From contig CAXTVM010000004.1 in NCBI GenBank assembly GCA_964247725.1, positions 62,001 through 126,000 on the forward strand: DNA of 64,000 nucleotides. Direction: 5' to 3'. Source of the DNA: Lichenicola sp964247725. Lineage in GTDB: Bacteria; Pseudomonadota; Alphaproteobacteria; Acetobacterales; Acetobacteraceae. The position numbers were made by a program, and so were the translations under genes. The notes beneath the pieces are model-generated. The model saw only the letters and a list, made by a program, of their open reading frames with translations, was not told the origin of the DNA and made no database searches. Shown here one piece after another: positions 43,687 to 53,025 of the stretch; position 1 is the stretch's first letter, and each line of letters starts with the position of its first letter.

Positions 43687-44901
43687 TCATCGCGCCGGCG
43701 CGCCCACGTTGGCGATCATCTCGCCGAACGGGCCGGCATGGCGGGCCGGTCCATAGCCGTTGCCGGTGGTGGCGCGGAGCGGCAGGCGTGGAAAGACCAG
43801 CTCGGCGAAGCGGTAGCATTCCTCCAGGTGCGGATAGCCGGACAGGATGAAGCGGTCGATGCCGAGCGCCATGTATTCCCGCATGCGGTCGGCGACCTCG
43901 TCCGGGTCGCCGACCAGCGCGGTGCCGGCGCCGCCGCGCACCAGCCCCACCCCGGCCCACAGGTTCGGCGAGATCGTGAGCCGGTCGCGGCCGCCCTGGT
44001 GCAGCCGCGCCATGCGCTGCTGGCCGACGCTGTCGAAACGTGCGAACGCCGCCTGCGCGCGCGCGATGTCGTCGTCGCCAACATGGCGGATCAGCGCCTC
44101 GGCCGCCGCCCACGCCGCCTCCGAGGTCTCGCGCACGATCACGTGCAGCCGGATGCCGAACGACATCGTGCGCCCCTGCGCCGCCGCCAGCGCGCGGACC
44201 GCCTCGATCTTCTCCGCCACCGCCGCCGGCGGCTCGCCCCAGGTCAGGTAGACGTCGCACTGCTCGGCCGCCACGCGCTGGCCCGCCTCCGAGGAGCCGC
44301 CGAAATAGAGCGGCGGATACGGCGCCTGCACCGGCGGGTAGAGCAGGTGCCCGGCCTTGGTCCGGACGTGACGGCCCTCGAAATCCACCGTCTCGCCGGC
44401 CATCAGCCGGCGCCAGACCTGGAGGTACTCCGCGGTCGCCGTGTAGCGCTCGGCGTGGTCCAGGAACACGCCGTCGCCGGCGAGCTCGACCGGGTCGCCG
44501 CCGGTGACCACGTTGACCAGCAGCCGGCCGCCGGACAGGCGGTCGAAGGTGGCCGCCATCCGCGCCGTCATCGACGGCTCCGACAGGCCCGGCCGCACCG
44601 CCACCAGGAAGCGCACGCGCTGCGTCAGCGGGATCATCGAGGACGCGACCACCCAGCTGTCCTCGCAGGACTTTCCGGTCGGCAGCAGCATGCCGAAGTA
44701 GCCGAGCTCGTCGGCGGCGCGGGCGACCTGGCTCAGGTAGTTCAGCGTGACGTGGCGGGCGCCGACCTGCGAGCCGAGGTGGCGGCCGTCGCCGTGCGTC
44801 GGCAGGAACCAGAGCACGTCGGCCTCGCGGGCTCCGTGCCCGGACCGGGCGAGGTCGGGGACGAGATCGGCCTGATGGGTGTCGGGTGCCAAATCGCACA
44901 C
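43687..44901 (-). CDS. ssuD: FMNH2-dependent alkanesulfonate monooxygenase
   Basis: About 404 residues. Bacterial-luciferase-fold enzyme that desulfonates alkanesulfonates to the aldehyde plus sulfite. WFLPTHGDGRHLG (SsuD signature), LPTGKSCEDSWVVAS, LNVVTGGDPVELAGDG-like and YFGGSSEAGQ match the family. The conserved core begins near residue 32, so the true start could be downstream of the chosen GTG; a TTG at 44892 has a better Shine-Dalgarno. No FMN reductase (ssuE) is adjacent. Divergent from ssuA. Confidence 0.9.
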   Translation of the reverse strand: MCDLAPDTHQADLVPDLARSGHGAREADVLWFLPTHGDGRHLGSQVGARHVTLNYLSQVARAADELGYFGMLLPTGKSCEDSWVVASSMIPLTQRVRFLVAVRPGLSEPSMTARMAATFDRLSGGRLLVNVVTGGDPVELAGDGVFLDHAERYTATAEYLQVWRRLMAGETVDFEGRHVRTKAGHLLYPPVQAPYPPLYFGGSSEAGQRVAAEQCDVYLTWGEPPAAVAEKIEAVRALAAAQGRTMSFGIRLHVIVRETSEAAWAAAEALIRHVGDDDIARAQAAFARFDSVGQQRMARLHQGGRDRLTISPNLWAGVGLVRGGAGTALVGDPDEVADRMREYMALGIDRFILSGYPHLEECYRFAELVFPRLPLRATTGNGYGPARHAGPFGEMIANVGAPAR

Positions 44902-45032
44902 TCCCGGAACGGGCGGCGCACGGACGATCCGGCGCCGCGGACGCCATGTCGACGACCGTTCGACATGCCAGCAATAGGCTGGATCAGATCGTGCAATCAT
45001 GCAATGCACGCAGCCGAGAGGGAGACCGTGCA

Positions 45033-45977
45033 TTGTCCACCACCAGACGCCGGGTGCTCCAGGCAACCCTCGCCCAGACGCTGATCGGCGGCGGCCTGCC
45101 GGTGGCCCGGGCCGCCGGCCCGCGCACGATCCGCATCGGCTACCAGCGCTACGGCACCCTGATCCTGCTCAAGCACACCGGCTACCTGGAGGCCGCCCTG
45201 GCCGGGACCGGCGACCGGGCGGTCTGGAGCGAGTTCGCCGCCGGGCCGCAGATGCTGCAGGCGATGGGCTCCGGCGCGATCGACTTCGGCATCACCGGCG
45301 ACGCGCCGCCGATCTTCGCCGAGGCCGCCAGCGACCGCGTGGTCTATGTCGGCCACGAGCCGCCGGCACCGTCCGGCGAGGCGATCGTGGTGCCGTCGAC
45401 CAGCACGATCCGCGACGTCGCGGCCTTGCGCGGCAAGACCGTCGGTCTGAACCGCGCCTCCAACGTGCACTGGCTGCTGCTGGCGGCCCTGGCCAAGGCC
45501 GGCATGACGATGGCCGACATCCGGCCGGTGTTCCTGGTACCCGGCGCGGCGCGGCCGGCGTTCGACAGCGGCCGGCTGGACGCATGGGCGATCTGGGACC
45601 CGTACTTGTCCTCGGTCGAGGTGGCGTCGTCGGCGCGCGTGCTGGTGCGGGCCGACGGCATCGTCCCCAACCGCCAGTTCTTCCTGGCCGAGCGCGGCTT
45701 CGCCACCCGCAACCCCGACCTGGTCCGGCTTCTGCTGGCCCAGATCGCGCGCTCGGACGCCTGGGCCGAGGCGCACAAGGACGAGGCCAGCGCCATGCTG
45801 GCCGCCGATACCGGCCTGCCGGTGCCGGTGGTGCGGCGGGCGCTCGGCCGGCTGACCTACGGCGTGCAGCCGATGACGGCCGACGTGGTCGCCGAGCAGC
45901 AGCGCATCGCCGACGCGTTCTTCGCCCAGCACCTGCTCCCCGAACGGCTCCAGGTGCAGGCGGCGGTTCCCGGCTGA
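45033..45977 (+). CDS. ssuA: Aliphatic sulfonate-binding protein
   Basis: 314 residues from a TTG with GGGAG 8 bases upstream. The N-terminus STTRRRVLQATLAQTLIGGG looks like a twin-arginine leader (RRRVLQ). The mature part IRIGYQRYGTLILLKHTGYLE, GAIDFGITGDAPPIFAEA and SGRLDAWAIWDPYLSSVE is characteristic of SsuA. Divergent from ssuD with about 130 bp between. The cognate permease and ATPase are not adjacent; the best candidates are ssuC-ssuB at 8.4-10.0 kb. Confidence 0.88.
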   Translation: MSTTRRRVLQATLAQTLIGGGLPVARAAGPRTIRIGYQRYGTLILLKHTGYLEAALAGTGDRAVWSEFAAGPQMLQAMGSGAIDFGITGDAPPIFAEAASDRVVYVGHEPPAPSGEAIVVPSTSTIRDVAALRGKTVGLNRASNVHWLLLAALAKAGMTMADIRPVFLVPGAARPAFDSGRLDAWAIWDPYLSSVEVASSARVLVRADGIVPNRQFFLAERGFATRNPDLVRLLLAQIARSDAWAEAHKDEASAMLAADTGLPVPVVRRALGRLTYGVQPMTADVVAEQQRIADAFFAQHLLPERLQVQAAVPG

Positions 45978-46045
45978 GCCGCGCCAGCTATCGCGCGCCG
46001 GCGGAGCGGCTATCCTGGCGGCATGATCCGACAGGAGAGCCCGGC

Positions 46046-46897
46046 ATGACGATCACGCTGACCGCCCGCACCAGGCCGCGCGGCCCGGGATGGCGCACCC
46101 ACGCCCTGGGCGGCGCGCTCTCGGCCGCCCTGTCGCTGGCGCCGCTGGCCGCCTGGGCGGCGGACGCGGCGCCAACCCAGACACCGATTCCGGCCCTGAA
46201 GGCGGCGATCGCCGATCCGGCGCGCAGCCCCGGCTTCGTCGCGCGCGACGCGGCGCGCCATCCGGCGCAGGAGCTGACGTTCTTCGGGCTGAAGCCGACG
46301 CAGACGGTGGTCGAGATCTGGCCGTCCGGCGGCTACTGGACCGAGATCCTGGCCCCCTACCTGCGCCAGCGCGGCACCTACGTCATCGCACAGCCCAAGC
46401 CGCTCGCGCCCGACGCGCCGATGGCCAGGAAGCTGGCCGCTTCGCCGCAGCTCTACGACAAGGTGCGGGTGACGGTGACCGACGGCTCGCAGCCGCTGGC
46501 GGCGCCGGGCAGCGTCGACCTGGTGCTGACGTTCCGCAACCTGCACAACTGGATGAAGGCCGGGGACGCGCCGCGGATGCTGGCCTCGTTCTACCGCGTG
46601 CTGAAGCCCGGCGGCGTGCTCGGCCTGGAAGAGCATCGCGGCAACCGCCACGTGGCGCAGGATCCGCAGGCCAAGGACGGCTACGTCAACCAGGACGCCG
46701 CGATCGCGCTGGCCCGGCAGGCCGGGTTCGTGCTGGTGGGGACCTCGGAGATGGATGCCAACCCGAAGGACACCGCGCAGTGGCCGAAGGGCGTCTGGAC
46801 CCTGCCGCCGACCTACGCGCTGGGGGCCACGGACCATGACAAGTATGCCGCGATCGGCGAGGCGGACAACGTCGTGCTGAAGTTCCGGAAGCCGTAA
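46046..46897 (+). CDS. Exported class I SAM-dependent methyltransferase (COG4798-like)
   Basis: 283 residues. An N-terminal signal peptide (ALGGALSAALSLAPLAAWAADA) precedes a Rossmann methyltransferase: TVVEIWPSGGYWTEILAPYL is motif I and VDLVLTFRNLHNWM is motif IV. SAM is cytoplasmic, so a periplasmic location is puzzling for a methyltransferase; it may bind another ligand or no longer be an enzyme. AGGAG precedes the ATG. About 70 bases after ssuA on the same strand. The TAA stop is formed together with the first bases of the following repeat. Confidence 0.8.
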   Translation: MTITLTARTRPRGPGWRTHALGGALSAALSLAPLAAWAADAAPTQTPIPALKAAIADPARSPGFVARDAARHPAQELTFFGLKPTQTVVEIWPSGGYWTEILAPYLRQRGTYVIAQPKPLAPDAPMARKLAASPQLYDKVRVTVTDGSQPLAAPGSVDLVLTFRNLHNWMKAGDAPRMLASFYRVLKPGGVLGLEEHRGNRHVAQDPQAKDGYVNQDAAIALARQAGFVLVGTSEMDANPKDTAQWPKGVWTLPPTYALGATDHDKYAAIGEADNVVLKFRKP

Positions 46898-47012
46898 GGC
46901 CAGGGGCCCTGCCCCTGGACCCCGCCAGAGGCGGAGCCTCTGGACTCCTTTACTTAAGTAATGGGCTCCAAGGGCCGCGGCCCTTGGCGGGTCCAGGGCA
47001 GAGCCCTGGCCT
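46896..47012. repeat. Palindromic intergenic repeat, copy 8
   Basis: AAGGCCAGGGGCCC at the left shares its first bases with the methyltransferase TAA; the right end agagccctggcctg lies in the pseudouridine synthase gene. Central ctttacttaagtaatgg is a palindrome, flanked by agaggcggagcctctgg and ccaagggccgcggcccttgg arms. The pseudouridine synthase frame stays open through about half of this element. Confidence 0.85.
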
Positions 47013-47651
47013 GAACCCCAGGCCCCGCAGAGCCTCCAGCATGTGCGCCGGCGGTTCCGCCACGGCAGTGACCGGCCGCTCCAGCGGCAGCGCGATCGAA
47101 CGCGCCAGCAGGTGCAGCCGCGCGCCGTCGGCCGCACCGTAGATCGCATCGCCCAGGATCGGGCTGCCGAGCAACGCGCAATGCACACGGGCCTGGTGGG
47201 TGCGCCCGGTCAGAAGGCGCAGCTCGAGCCAGGCCTGCGGGCCGCGGCGCCCCAGCACGCGCCATTCGCTGCGCGCCGGCTGGCCGGCCGGATCCGCGCG
47301 CATGCGCCAGCCGCCGCGGTCGGCGTGCTTGGCGATCGGCCGGTCGATCAGGCCGGCATCTTCCGCCGGAGGCGGCGTCACCACCGCCCAGTAGGTCTTC
47401 TCGGCACGTCCCTCGGCAAAGCAGGCCTGCGCCTCGATCAGCGGCGCCTTGCGCAGCGCCACCAAGAGGCAGCCGGCGGTGTCGGCGTCGAGGCGGTGCG
47501 CCAGCCAGGGCCCGTCGTCGCGGCGGCTGAGCAGGGGCAGGCAATCCTCGACCGACGGGCCGCCGCCGGGGCCGGCATGCACCGGCAGCCCGGCCGGCTT
47601 GTCCAGCACCACGAAGTGCCGGTCGCGGAACAGGATCGGCGGGAGGATCAG
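46950..47651 (-). CDS. RluA-family pseudouridine synthase
   Basis: About 233 residues. ILFRDRHFVVLDKPAGLPVH, then AHRLDADTAGCLLVAL with the catalytic Asp, LTGRTHQARVH and SPILGDAIYG are RluA-type. Isomerises specific uridines in RNA; the exact target cannot be told. The last 20 or so residues (LCPGPAKGRGPWSPLLK) are encoded by repeat copy 8, where a stop codon seems to have been lost. The start is unusual: no ATG/GTG/TTG precedes the core, and a CTG at 47651 overlaps the upstream TGA (CTGA). Coupled to the MFS gene. Confidence 0.82.
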   Translation of the reverse strand: MILPPILFRDRHFVVLDKPAGLPVHAGPGGGPSVEDCLPLLSRRDDGPWLAHRLDADTAGCLLVALRKAPLIEAQACFAEGRAEKTYWAVVTPPPAEDAGLIDRPIAKHADRGGWRMRADPAGQPARSEWRVLGRRGPQAWLELRLLTGRTHQARVHCALLGSPILGDAIYGAADGARLHLLARSIALPLERPVTAVAEPPAHMLEALRGLGFRPGLCPGPAKGRGPWSPLLK

Positions 47652-48889
47652 CGCATGGTGCCGGCACGCGCGGCCCGGTCGAGGTCCGGCAGCAGCGCCG
47701 TCAGCATGCCGATCGCCGGCAGGAACGCGCACAGCCCATAGACGAAGGCGATGCCGCGCGCGTCGGCGAGCAGGCCCAGCAGTGCCGCACCCAGCCCGCC
47801 CATGCCGAATGCCAGCCCGAAGAACAGCCCGGACACCATGCCGACCCGGCCCGGCAGCAGCTCGGTTGCATAGACCAGGATCGCCGAGAACGCCGACGAC
47901 AGCACCAGCCCGATCAGCACGCTGAGCCCGATGGTCCAGCCGAGCCCGACATGCGGCAGCGCCAGGCTGAACGGCAGCACGCCCAGGATCGAGGCCCAGA
48001 TCACGTACTTGCGGCCGATGCGGTCGCCGACCGGACCGCCGATGAAGGTGCCGGCCGCGGTGGCGCCCAGGAACACGAACAGGTCGGTCTGCGCCGCCGC
48101 GGTCGAGATCCCGAACCGGTGGATCAGGTAGAAGATGTAGTAGCTGGTGAAGCTGGCCAGATAGAAGTACTTGGAGAACACCAGCGCGATCAGCACGGCC
48201 ATCGCCCGCGCCACCTGCCCGCGCCCGAGGCCGGCCTGGCCGCTGCCGGACGTGCGCGGCGGCGCCGGCGGCTGGACCTTGTACCACCGCCCGATCCGGA
48301 CCTGCAGCGCGATCCCGCCCAGCGCCAGCAGGCCGAACCAGGCCAGGCTGGACTGGCCGAGCGGCAGCACGATGAAGGCGGCCATCAGCGGGCCGAACGC
48401 GGTGCCGGCGTTGCCGCCGACCTGGAACACCGACTGCGCGAAGCCGTGGCGGCCGCCCGACGACATCCGGGCGATGCGCGAGGCCTCGGGGTGGAAGATC
48501 GAGGAGCCGATGCCGAGCAGGGCGGCGCCGCCCAGCAGGTGGCCGTAGCCGCCCGCCCGCGACAGCGACAGCAGGCCGCCGAGCGTGAACGCCATGCCCG
48601 CCGGCAGCGACCAGGACAGCTTGCGGCGATCGGTGAACTGGCCGACCAGCGGCTGCAGCAGCGAGGCGGTGACCTGATAGGTGAAGGTCAGCAGCCCGAT
48701 CTGCCCGAACGACAGCGCGAAGTTGCGCTTGAGCAGCGGGTAGATCGCCGGCAGCAGCGCCTGCAGCGCGTCGTTGAGCAGGTGGCACAGCGTGATCGAC
48801 AGCAGGATCGCGAACGCAGCGCGCCCGGTCGCATCCGGGCCGAGCAGGGCGGCGGGGCGTTCGTCCAGGGCGATGTCGCGGCTCGTCAT
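47648..48889 (-). CDS. MFS transporter, fosmidomycin-resistance (Fsr) type
   Basis: 413 residues, 12 predicted transmembrane segments. Opens AFAILLSITLCHLLNDALQALLPAIYP, the Fsr-type signature, then LKRNFALSFGQIGLLTF and GSSIFHPEASRIARMSSGGRHG. Inner-membrane drug:proton antiporter by family; the true substrate is unknown. GGAG lies 7 bases before the ATG. Divergent from the sirtuin gene and overlapping the pseudouridine synthase at its 3' end. Confidence 0.88.
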   Translation of the reverse strand: MTSRDIALDERPAALLGPDATGRAAFAILLSITLCHLLNDALQALLPAIYPLLKRNFALSFGQIGLLTFTYQVTASLLQPLVGQFTDRRKLSWSLPAGMAFTLGGLLSLSRAGGYGHLLGGAALLGIGSSIFHPEASRIARMSSGGRHGFAQSVFQVGGNAGTAFGPLMAAFIVLPLGQSSLAWFGLLALGGIALQVRIGRWYKVQPPAPPRTSGSGQAGLGRGQVARAMAVLIALVFSKYFYLASFTSYYIFYLIHRFGISTAAAQTDLFVFLGATAAGTFIGGPVGDRIGRKYVIWASILGVLPFSLALPHVGLGWTIGLSVLIGLVLSSAFSAILVYATELLPGRVGMVSGLFFGLAFGMGGLGAALLGLLADARGIAFVYGLCAFLPAIGMLTALLPDLDRAARAGTMR

Positions 48890-49018
48890 GCCCGGGCTCC
48901 GGCCTGTGCGGCCCCGCGCATGGCAGGCGCGGGCCGGCCTGGCAAGCGACCCGTCGGCACGGGATGCCGGACGACGCCGTCGCTGGCGGCCCGTGCCGCG
49001 CGTTCCCATCTGACGCAT

Positions 49019-49825
49019 GTGGACACGCATGACCTCCAGGACTTCGTCGATTGCCATCGCCGGCTGCTCGTGCTGACCGGCGCCGGCTGCAGCACCGGCT
49101 CGGGCATACCGGATTATCGTGACGCTGCCGGCAACTGGAAGCGGCCGCAGCCGGTCACATACCAGGCATTCACCAATCGCCACGACACCCGCCAGCGCTA
49201 TTGGGCGCGCAGCCTGATCGGCTGGCGCAGCTTCGGCGCGGCGCGGCCGAACCCCACCCACCGGGCGCTGGCCCGGCTGGAGGCGCTGGGCAAGTCCGAG
49301 CTGCTGCTGACCCAGAACGTCGACCGCCTGCACCAGGCCGCCGGCAGCGTGGCCGTGATCGACCTGCACGGACGGCTCGACGTGGTGCGCTGCCTGTCCT
49401 GCGACTATCGGGTGGAGCGTCCCCTGCTGCAGCGCGAGCTGCTGTCGCTCAACCCGGACTGGGCGGATCTCGACGCCGCCCATGCGCCGGACGGCGACGC
49501 CGACCTCGAGGGGCGCGACTTCGCCGGCTTCCGGGTGCCGTCCTGCCCAGGCTGCGGCGGGCTGCTGAAGCCGGACGTGGTGTTCTTCGGCGAGACGGTG
49601 CCGCGGGAGCGGGTTGAGGCGGCCTATGCGGCGCTGGACCGGGCGGACGCGCTGCTGGTGGTCGGCTCCTCGTTGATGGTCTATTCCGGATTCCGCTTCG
49701 TCCAGGCGGCGGCGAAGGCCGACACGCCGATCGCGGTGGTCAATCTCGGCCGCACCCGCGCCGACCCGCTGCTGACGTTGAAGGTCGAGGGGCCATGCGA
49801 CGAGGCGTTGGCGTTCCTGTTGTGA
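49019..49825 (+). CDS. NAD-dependent protein deacylase, Sir2 family
   Basis: 268 residues from a GTG. GAGCSTGSGIPDYRD (NAD-binding), TQNVDRLHQAAGS and DLHGRLDVVRC (catalytic His) are the sirtuin motifs. Four zinc-binding Cys appear as CLSC and CPGC. LKPDVVFFGETVP and GSSLMVYS complete the fold. Removes acyl groups from protein lysines in an NAD+-dependent way. The start is poorly supported by a ribosome-binding site, but upstream residues show no homology. Its TGA is 2 bases before a repeat. Confidence 0.92.
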   Translation: MDTHDLQDFVDCHRRLLVLTGAGCSTGSGIPDYRDAAGNWKRPQPVTYQAFTNRHDTRQRYWARSLIGWRSFGAARPNPTHRALARLEALGKSELLLTQNVDRLHQAAGSVAVIDLHGRLDVVRCLSCDYRVERPLLQRELLSLNPDWADLDAAHAPDGDADLEGRDFAGFRVPSCPGCGGLLKPDVVFFGETVPRERVEAAYAALDRADALLVVGSSLMVYSGFRFVQAAAKADTPIAVVNLGRTRADPLLTLKVEGPCDEALAFLL

Positions 49826-49826
49826 A

Positions 49827-49853
49827 GGAAGGCCAGGGGCTTTGCCCCTGGCC
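49827..49853. repeat. Palindromic intergenic repeat, copy 9 (short form)
   Basis: aaggccaggggctttgcccc followed by tggcc: a single strong hairpin between the convergent sirtuin and ftsK genes. It directly follows the sirtuin stop and serves as a plausible terminator for both genes. Confidence 0.75.
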
Positions 49854-49864
49854 GCCGGAGGCTC

Positions 49865-52825
49865 TTACTCTTCCTGTTCCTGGCCGCTCCGCCGCACCAG
49901 CACCTCGCGGCGGCCGACATGGTTGGCGGGGCTGACGATGCCCTCCTTCTCCATCTGCTCGATCAGCTTGGCCGCGCGGTTGTAGCCGATCGAGAGGTGC
50001 CGCTGGATGAAGCTGGTGGATGCCTTGCCCTCGCGGGCCACCAGCGCCACCGCCTGGTCGAACAGGCCGGTCTCGCCGTCGTACCCGCTGCCGCCGAGCC
50101 CGTTGCCGCCGCCCGAGCCGCCGCCGCCGGAGGAGCCGCCGCCCTCCTCCTCGAACAGCGACGTCACCTCGTCGACATAGACCGGCTCGCCCTGCGCGCG
50201 CAGGTGGCGCACCACGTCCTCGACCTCGCCGTCGCCGACGAACGGGCCGTGCACGCGGGTGATGCGGCCGCCGCCGGTCATGGTGAGCATGTCGCCCTGG
50301 CCCAGCAGCTGCTCCGCGCCCTGCTCGCCCAGGATGGTGCGGCTGTCGAACTTGCTGATCACCTGGAACGAGATCCGGGTCGGGAAGTTGGCCTTGATGG
50401 TGCCGGTGATGACGTCGACCGACGGGCGCTGGGTGGCCATGATCACGTGGATGCCGGCGGCCCGCGCCATCTGCGCCAGGCGCTGCACCGTGGTCTCGAT
50501 CTCCTTGCCGGCCACCATCATGAGGTCGGCCATCTCGTCGATCACCACCACGATGTAAGGCAGGCTCTCCAGCGAGAGGTTCTGCTCCTCGAAGATCGGC
50601 CGCCCGGTCTCGGGGTCGAAGCCGGTCTGCACCTTGCGGGTCATGGTCTCGTTGGCGGCGCGCGCCGCCGCGACCCGCTCGTTGTAGCCGTTGATGTTGC
50701 GCACGCCGAGCTGGCTCATGCCGCGGTAGCGCCGCTCCATCTCGCGCACGGTCCACTTCAACGCCGTCACCGCCTTGGCCGGCTCGGTCACCACCGGCGC
50801 CATCAGATGCGGGATGCCGTCGTAGATCGACAGCTCCAGCATCTTCGGATCGATCATGATCAGCCGGCACTCGTCCGGGCTCAGCCGGTAGAGCAGCGAC
50901 AGGATCATCGAGTTGATGCCGACCGACTTGCCCGAGCCGGTGGTGCCGGCGATCAGCAGGTGCGGCATGCGGGCGAGGTCGGCATAGACCGGCGCGCCCG
51001 AGATGTCCTTGCCCAGCGCCAGGCACAGCCGCGCCGGATGCTCGACCCAGGCGTCGGCGTCCAGCAGCTCGGAGAAGTAGACCGTCTCGCGCCGGGCGTT
51101 GGGCACTTCGATGCCGATCACGTTGCGGCCCGGCACCGTGGCGATGCGCACCGCCGTCACCGACAGCGAGCGGGCGATGTCGTCGGCCAGCCCGATCACG
51201 CGCGCCGAGCGGATGCCCGGCGCCGGCTCCAGCTCGTAGAGCGTCACCACCGGCCCGGCATGGATGTCGCCGATCGCACCCTGCACGCCGTAGTCTGACA
51301 GCACCGTCTCCAGCAGCCGGGCGTTGGCCTGCAGGCTTTCCGGCGACGGCCCGATGCTGGCCCGCGGCGGCGCCGGCTTCAGCAGCGAGGTCGGTGGCAG
51401 CCGCCACGGGCCGTCCGTCGTCGCCGTCTCGTCCTGCCAGCGGGGGGAAGCTGGCCGCGGCGGCGTGGCGCGGGCGGCCTCGTCGCGGCCGCCGAGCAGC
51501 CGCGCGATCGACAGCATGCCGACCTTGGCCGCCGGCGGGACGCCGCTGGAAGTGGTCGGCGGGACGCCGCCGAAAGCGATCGGCGGCGCGGCTTGCGGCG
51601 GGTGGGACCCGGCCGCCGGGCGGATGGGCGCGGCTGCGTCCGCCGGGGCGGCGGTCGGCTCGACCGGGCCGCCGAGCTGGATCGGCGGCAGCTCGCGCGT
51701 CGCCTTCCGCGAGGCGCGCAGCGCCGTGCGCGACCGCAGCGGCAGCGCCGGCAGGTCCTCGGGCTCCTCCGGGGCGCCGGGCGGCAGCACCCAGCCGTTC
51801 GAGCCCAGCTGCGGGCGCGGCGGCTCGGCGTCCGGACCGCGCCCGCGCGGGGCGGGTTCGCCGCCGGCGCGGGGCGCCCGGGTGCCCGGATCGCGGGCGG
51901 CGATGCCGCGCAGGCTGGGCTCGCGGCGCTCACGCAGGGGCATCGGCTCGGTGCGGGCCCCGGTCCCCGCCTGCGACGCCGACGCTCGCTGCGCCGCCCA
52001 ATGCGCCGCCTGGGCGAACGGCGACTCGCCCGGCATGACGTGATCGAAATCGTCCTCGTCGAGTGCGGTCGCAGCCGCCGCGCTCCGCCCCAGACCTCGG
52101 CCCCCGCCCAGGCCCCGGCTCAAGCGCTGCCGCAGCGACGGCCGCGCCGACCCGAGGCGGCCGCGGCGCGCGCGGGCGAGCGGATAGCGCACGGTGCGTC
52201 CGGCGCCGCGCCAGACCGCGCGCCATTCGCCGCCGGACAGGCCGAGGCTGAGCGGCACCAGCAGGAGGCCGAGGGCCAGTGCGAGCAGCCAGACCAGCAC
52301 GCCGCCGACCGCGCCCAGCGTCGACTGCCCCGCCTCGATCGCGGTCTGGCCCAGCGACACGCCGACCGCGCCCCCCGGTCCGGCGGTGCCCGGCCAGCCG
52401 CCGTGCGGCAGCAGCAGAGGCGCGCCGGCCAGCACCGCGGCCGCCACCGGCAGCATGCAGACCAGCGCCACCACCCGCAGCGTCAGGCTGCCGAGCCCAC
52501 CCCGCGAGCCGATCCGCCAGGCCCAGGCCAGCAGCGCCAGCACCGGCAGCGCGCCGGCCAGGCCGAAATACTGTAGCATCAGGTCGGCATAGGCAGCCCC
52601 CACCGGCCCGGCGAGGTTGCTGGTCTGCGCCACCGTGGCGGTGTCCGGCGATGGATCGCGCGGATTGTAGGTCGACAGCGCCACCAGCATGGCGACCGCG
52701 ACCGCGACCAGCCCGAGGCCGGCCAGCTCGGCCAGGCGGCGGCGGATCAGCGCCTGCAGCTGCGGCGAGGCGAGGCGCTCCGGGATGAGCCGGCTGGCGA
52801 GGTTCGGCGGCGGGGCGACTTGCAT
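49865..52825 (-). CDS. ftsK: DNA translocase FtsK
   Basis: 986 residues. Four N-terminal transmembrane helices, a Pro/Ala/Arg-rich linker (about residues 230-500), then the RecA-like motor with LIAGTTGSGKSVGINSM (Walker A) and YIVVVIDEMADLMMVAGKE (Walker B). A Gly/Ser linker leads to the C-terminal gamma winged-helix (TSFIQRHLSIGYNRAAKLIE) that reads chromosome polarity sequences. It moves DNA at the septum and activates XerCD. Start MQVAPPPNL chosen at 52825; the frame is open to 52927. Divergent from sppA. Confidence 0.95.
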   Translation of the reverse strand: MQVAPPPNLASRLIPERLASPQLQALIRRRLAELAGLGLVAVAVAMLVALSTYNPRDPSPDTATVAQTSNLAGPVGAAYADLMLQYFGLAGALPVLALLAWAWRIGSRGGLGSLTLRVVALVCMLPVAAAVLAGAPLLLPHGGWPGTAGPGGAVGVSLGQTAIEAGQSTLGAVGGVLVWLLALALGLLLVPLSLGLSGGEWRAVWRGAGRTVRYPLARARRGRLGSARPSLRQRLSRGLGGGRGLGRSAAAATALDEDDFDHVMPGESPFAQAAHWAAQRASASQAGTGARTEPMPLRERREPSLRGIAARDPGTRAPRAGGEPAPRGRGPDAEPPRPQLGSNGWVLPPGAPEEPEDLPALPLRSRTALRASRKATRELPPIQLGGPVEPTAAPADAAAPIRPAAGSHPPQAAPPIAFGGVPPTTSSGVPPAAKVGMLSIARLLGGRDEAARATPPRPASPRWQDETATTDGPWRLPPTSLLKPAPPRASIGPSPESLQANARLLETVLSDYGVQGAIGDIHAGPVVTLYELEPAPGIRSARVIGLADDIARSLSVTAVRIATVPGRNVIGIEVPNARRETVYFSELLDADAWVEHPARLCLALGKDISGAPVYADLARMPHLLIAGTTGSGKSVGINSMILSLLYRLSPDECRLIMIDPKMLELSIYDGIPHLMAPVVTEPAKAVTALKWTVREMERRYRGMSQLGVRNINGYNERVAAARAANETMTRKVQTGFDPETGRPIFEEQNLSLESLPYIVVVIDEMADLMMVAGKEIETTVQRLAQMARAAGIHVIMATQRPSVDVITGTIKANFPTRISFQVISKFDSRTILGEQGAEQLLGQGDMLTMTGGGRITRVHGPFVGDGEVEDVVRHLRAQGEPVYVDEVTSLFEEEGGGSSGGGGSGGGNGLGGSGYDGETGLFDQAVALVAREGKASTSFIQRHLSIGYNRAAKLIEQMEKEGIVSPANHVGRREVLVRRSGQEQEE

Positions 52826-53025
52826 GGGCGAGGCTGCGACCTTCGATGTCGAACGACGTGAAGCATAGCCCGGAACCCGCTGGCGACAGAAGCGCATCGC
52901 GCATGCGCCGCGCGCCCTGACCCCCACCCCGACTCCGGGGACGCGGCGACCGCGGAACGATCCGGTCTTTTCCGTCGGGGGGCTTTGGCCATAACGTCCT
53001 GTCCGACCTGACCGGACACCTCCCC

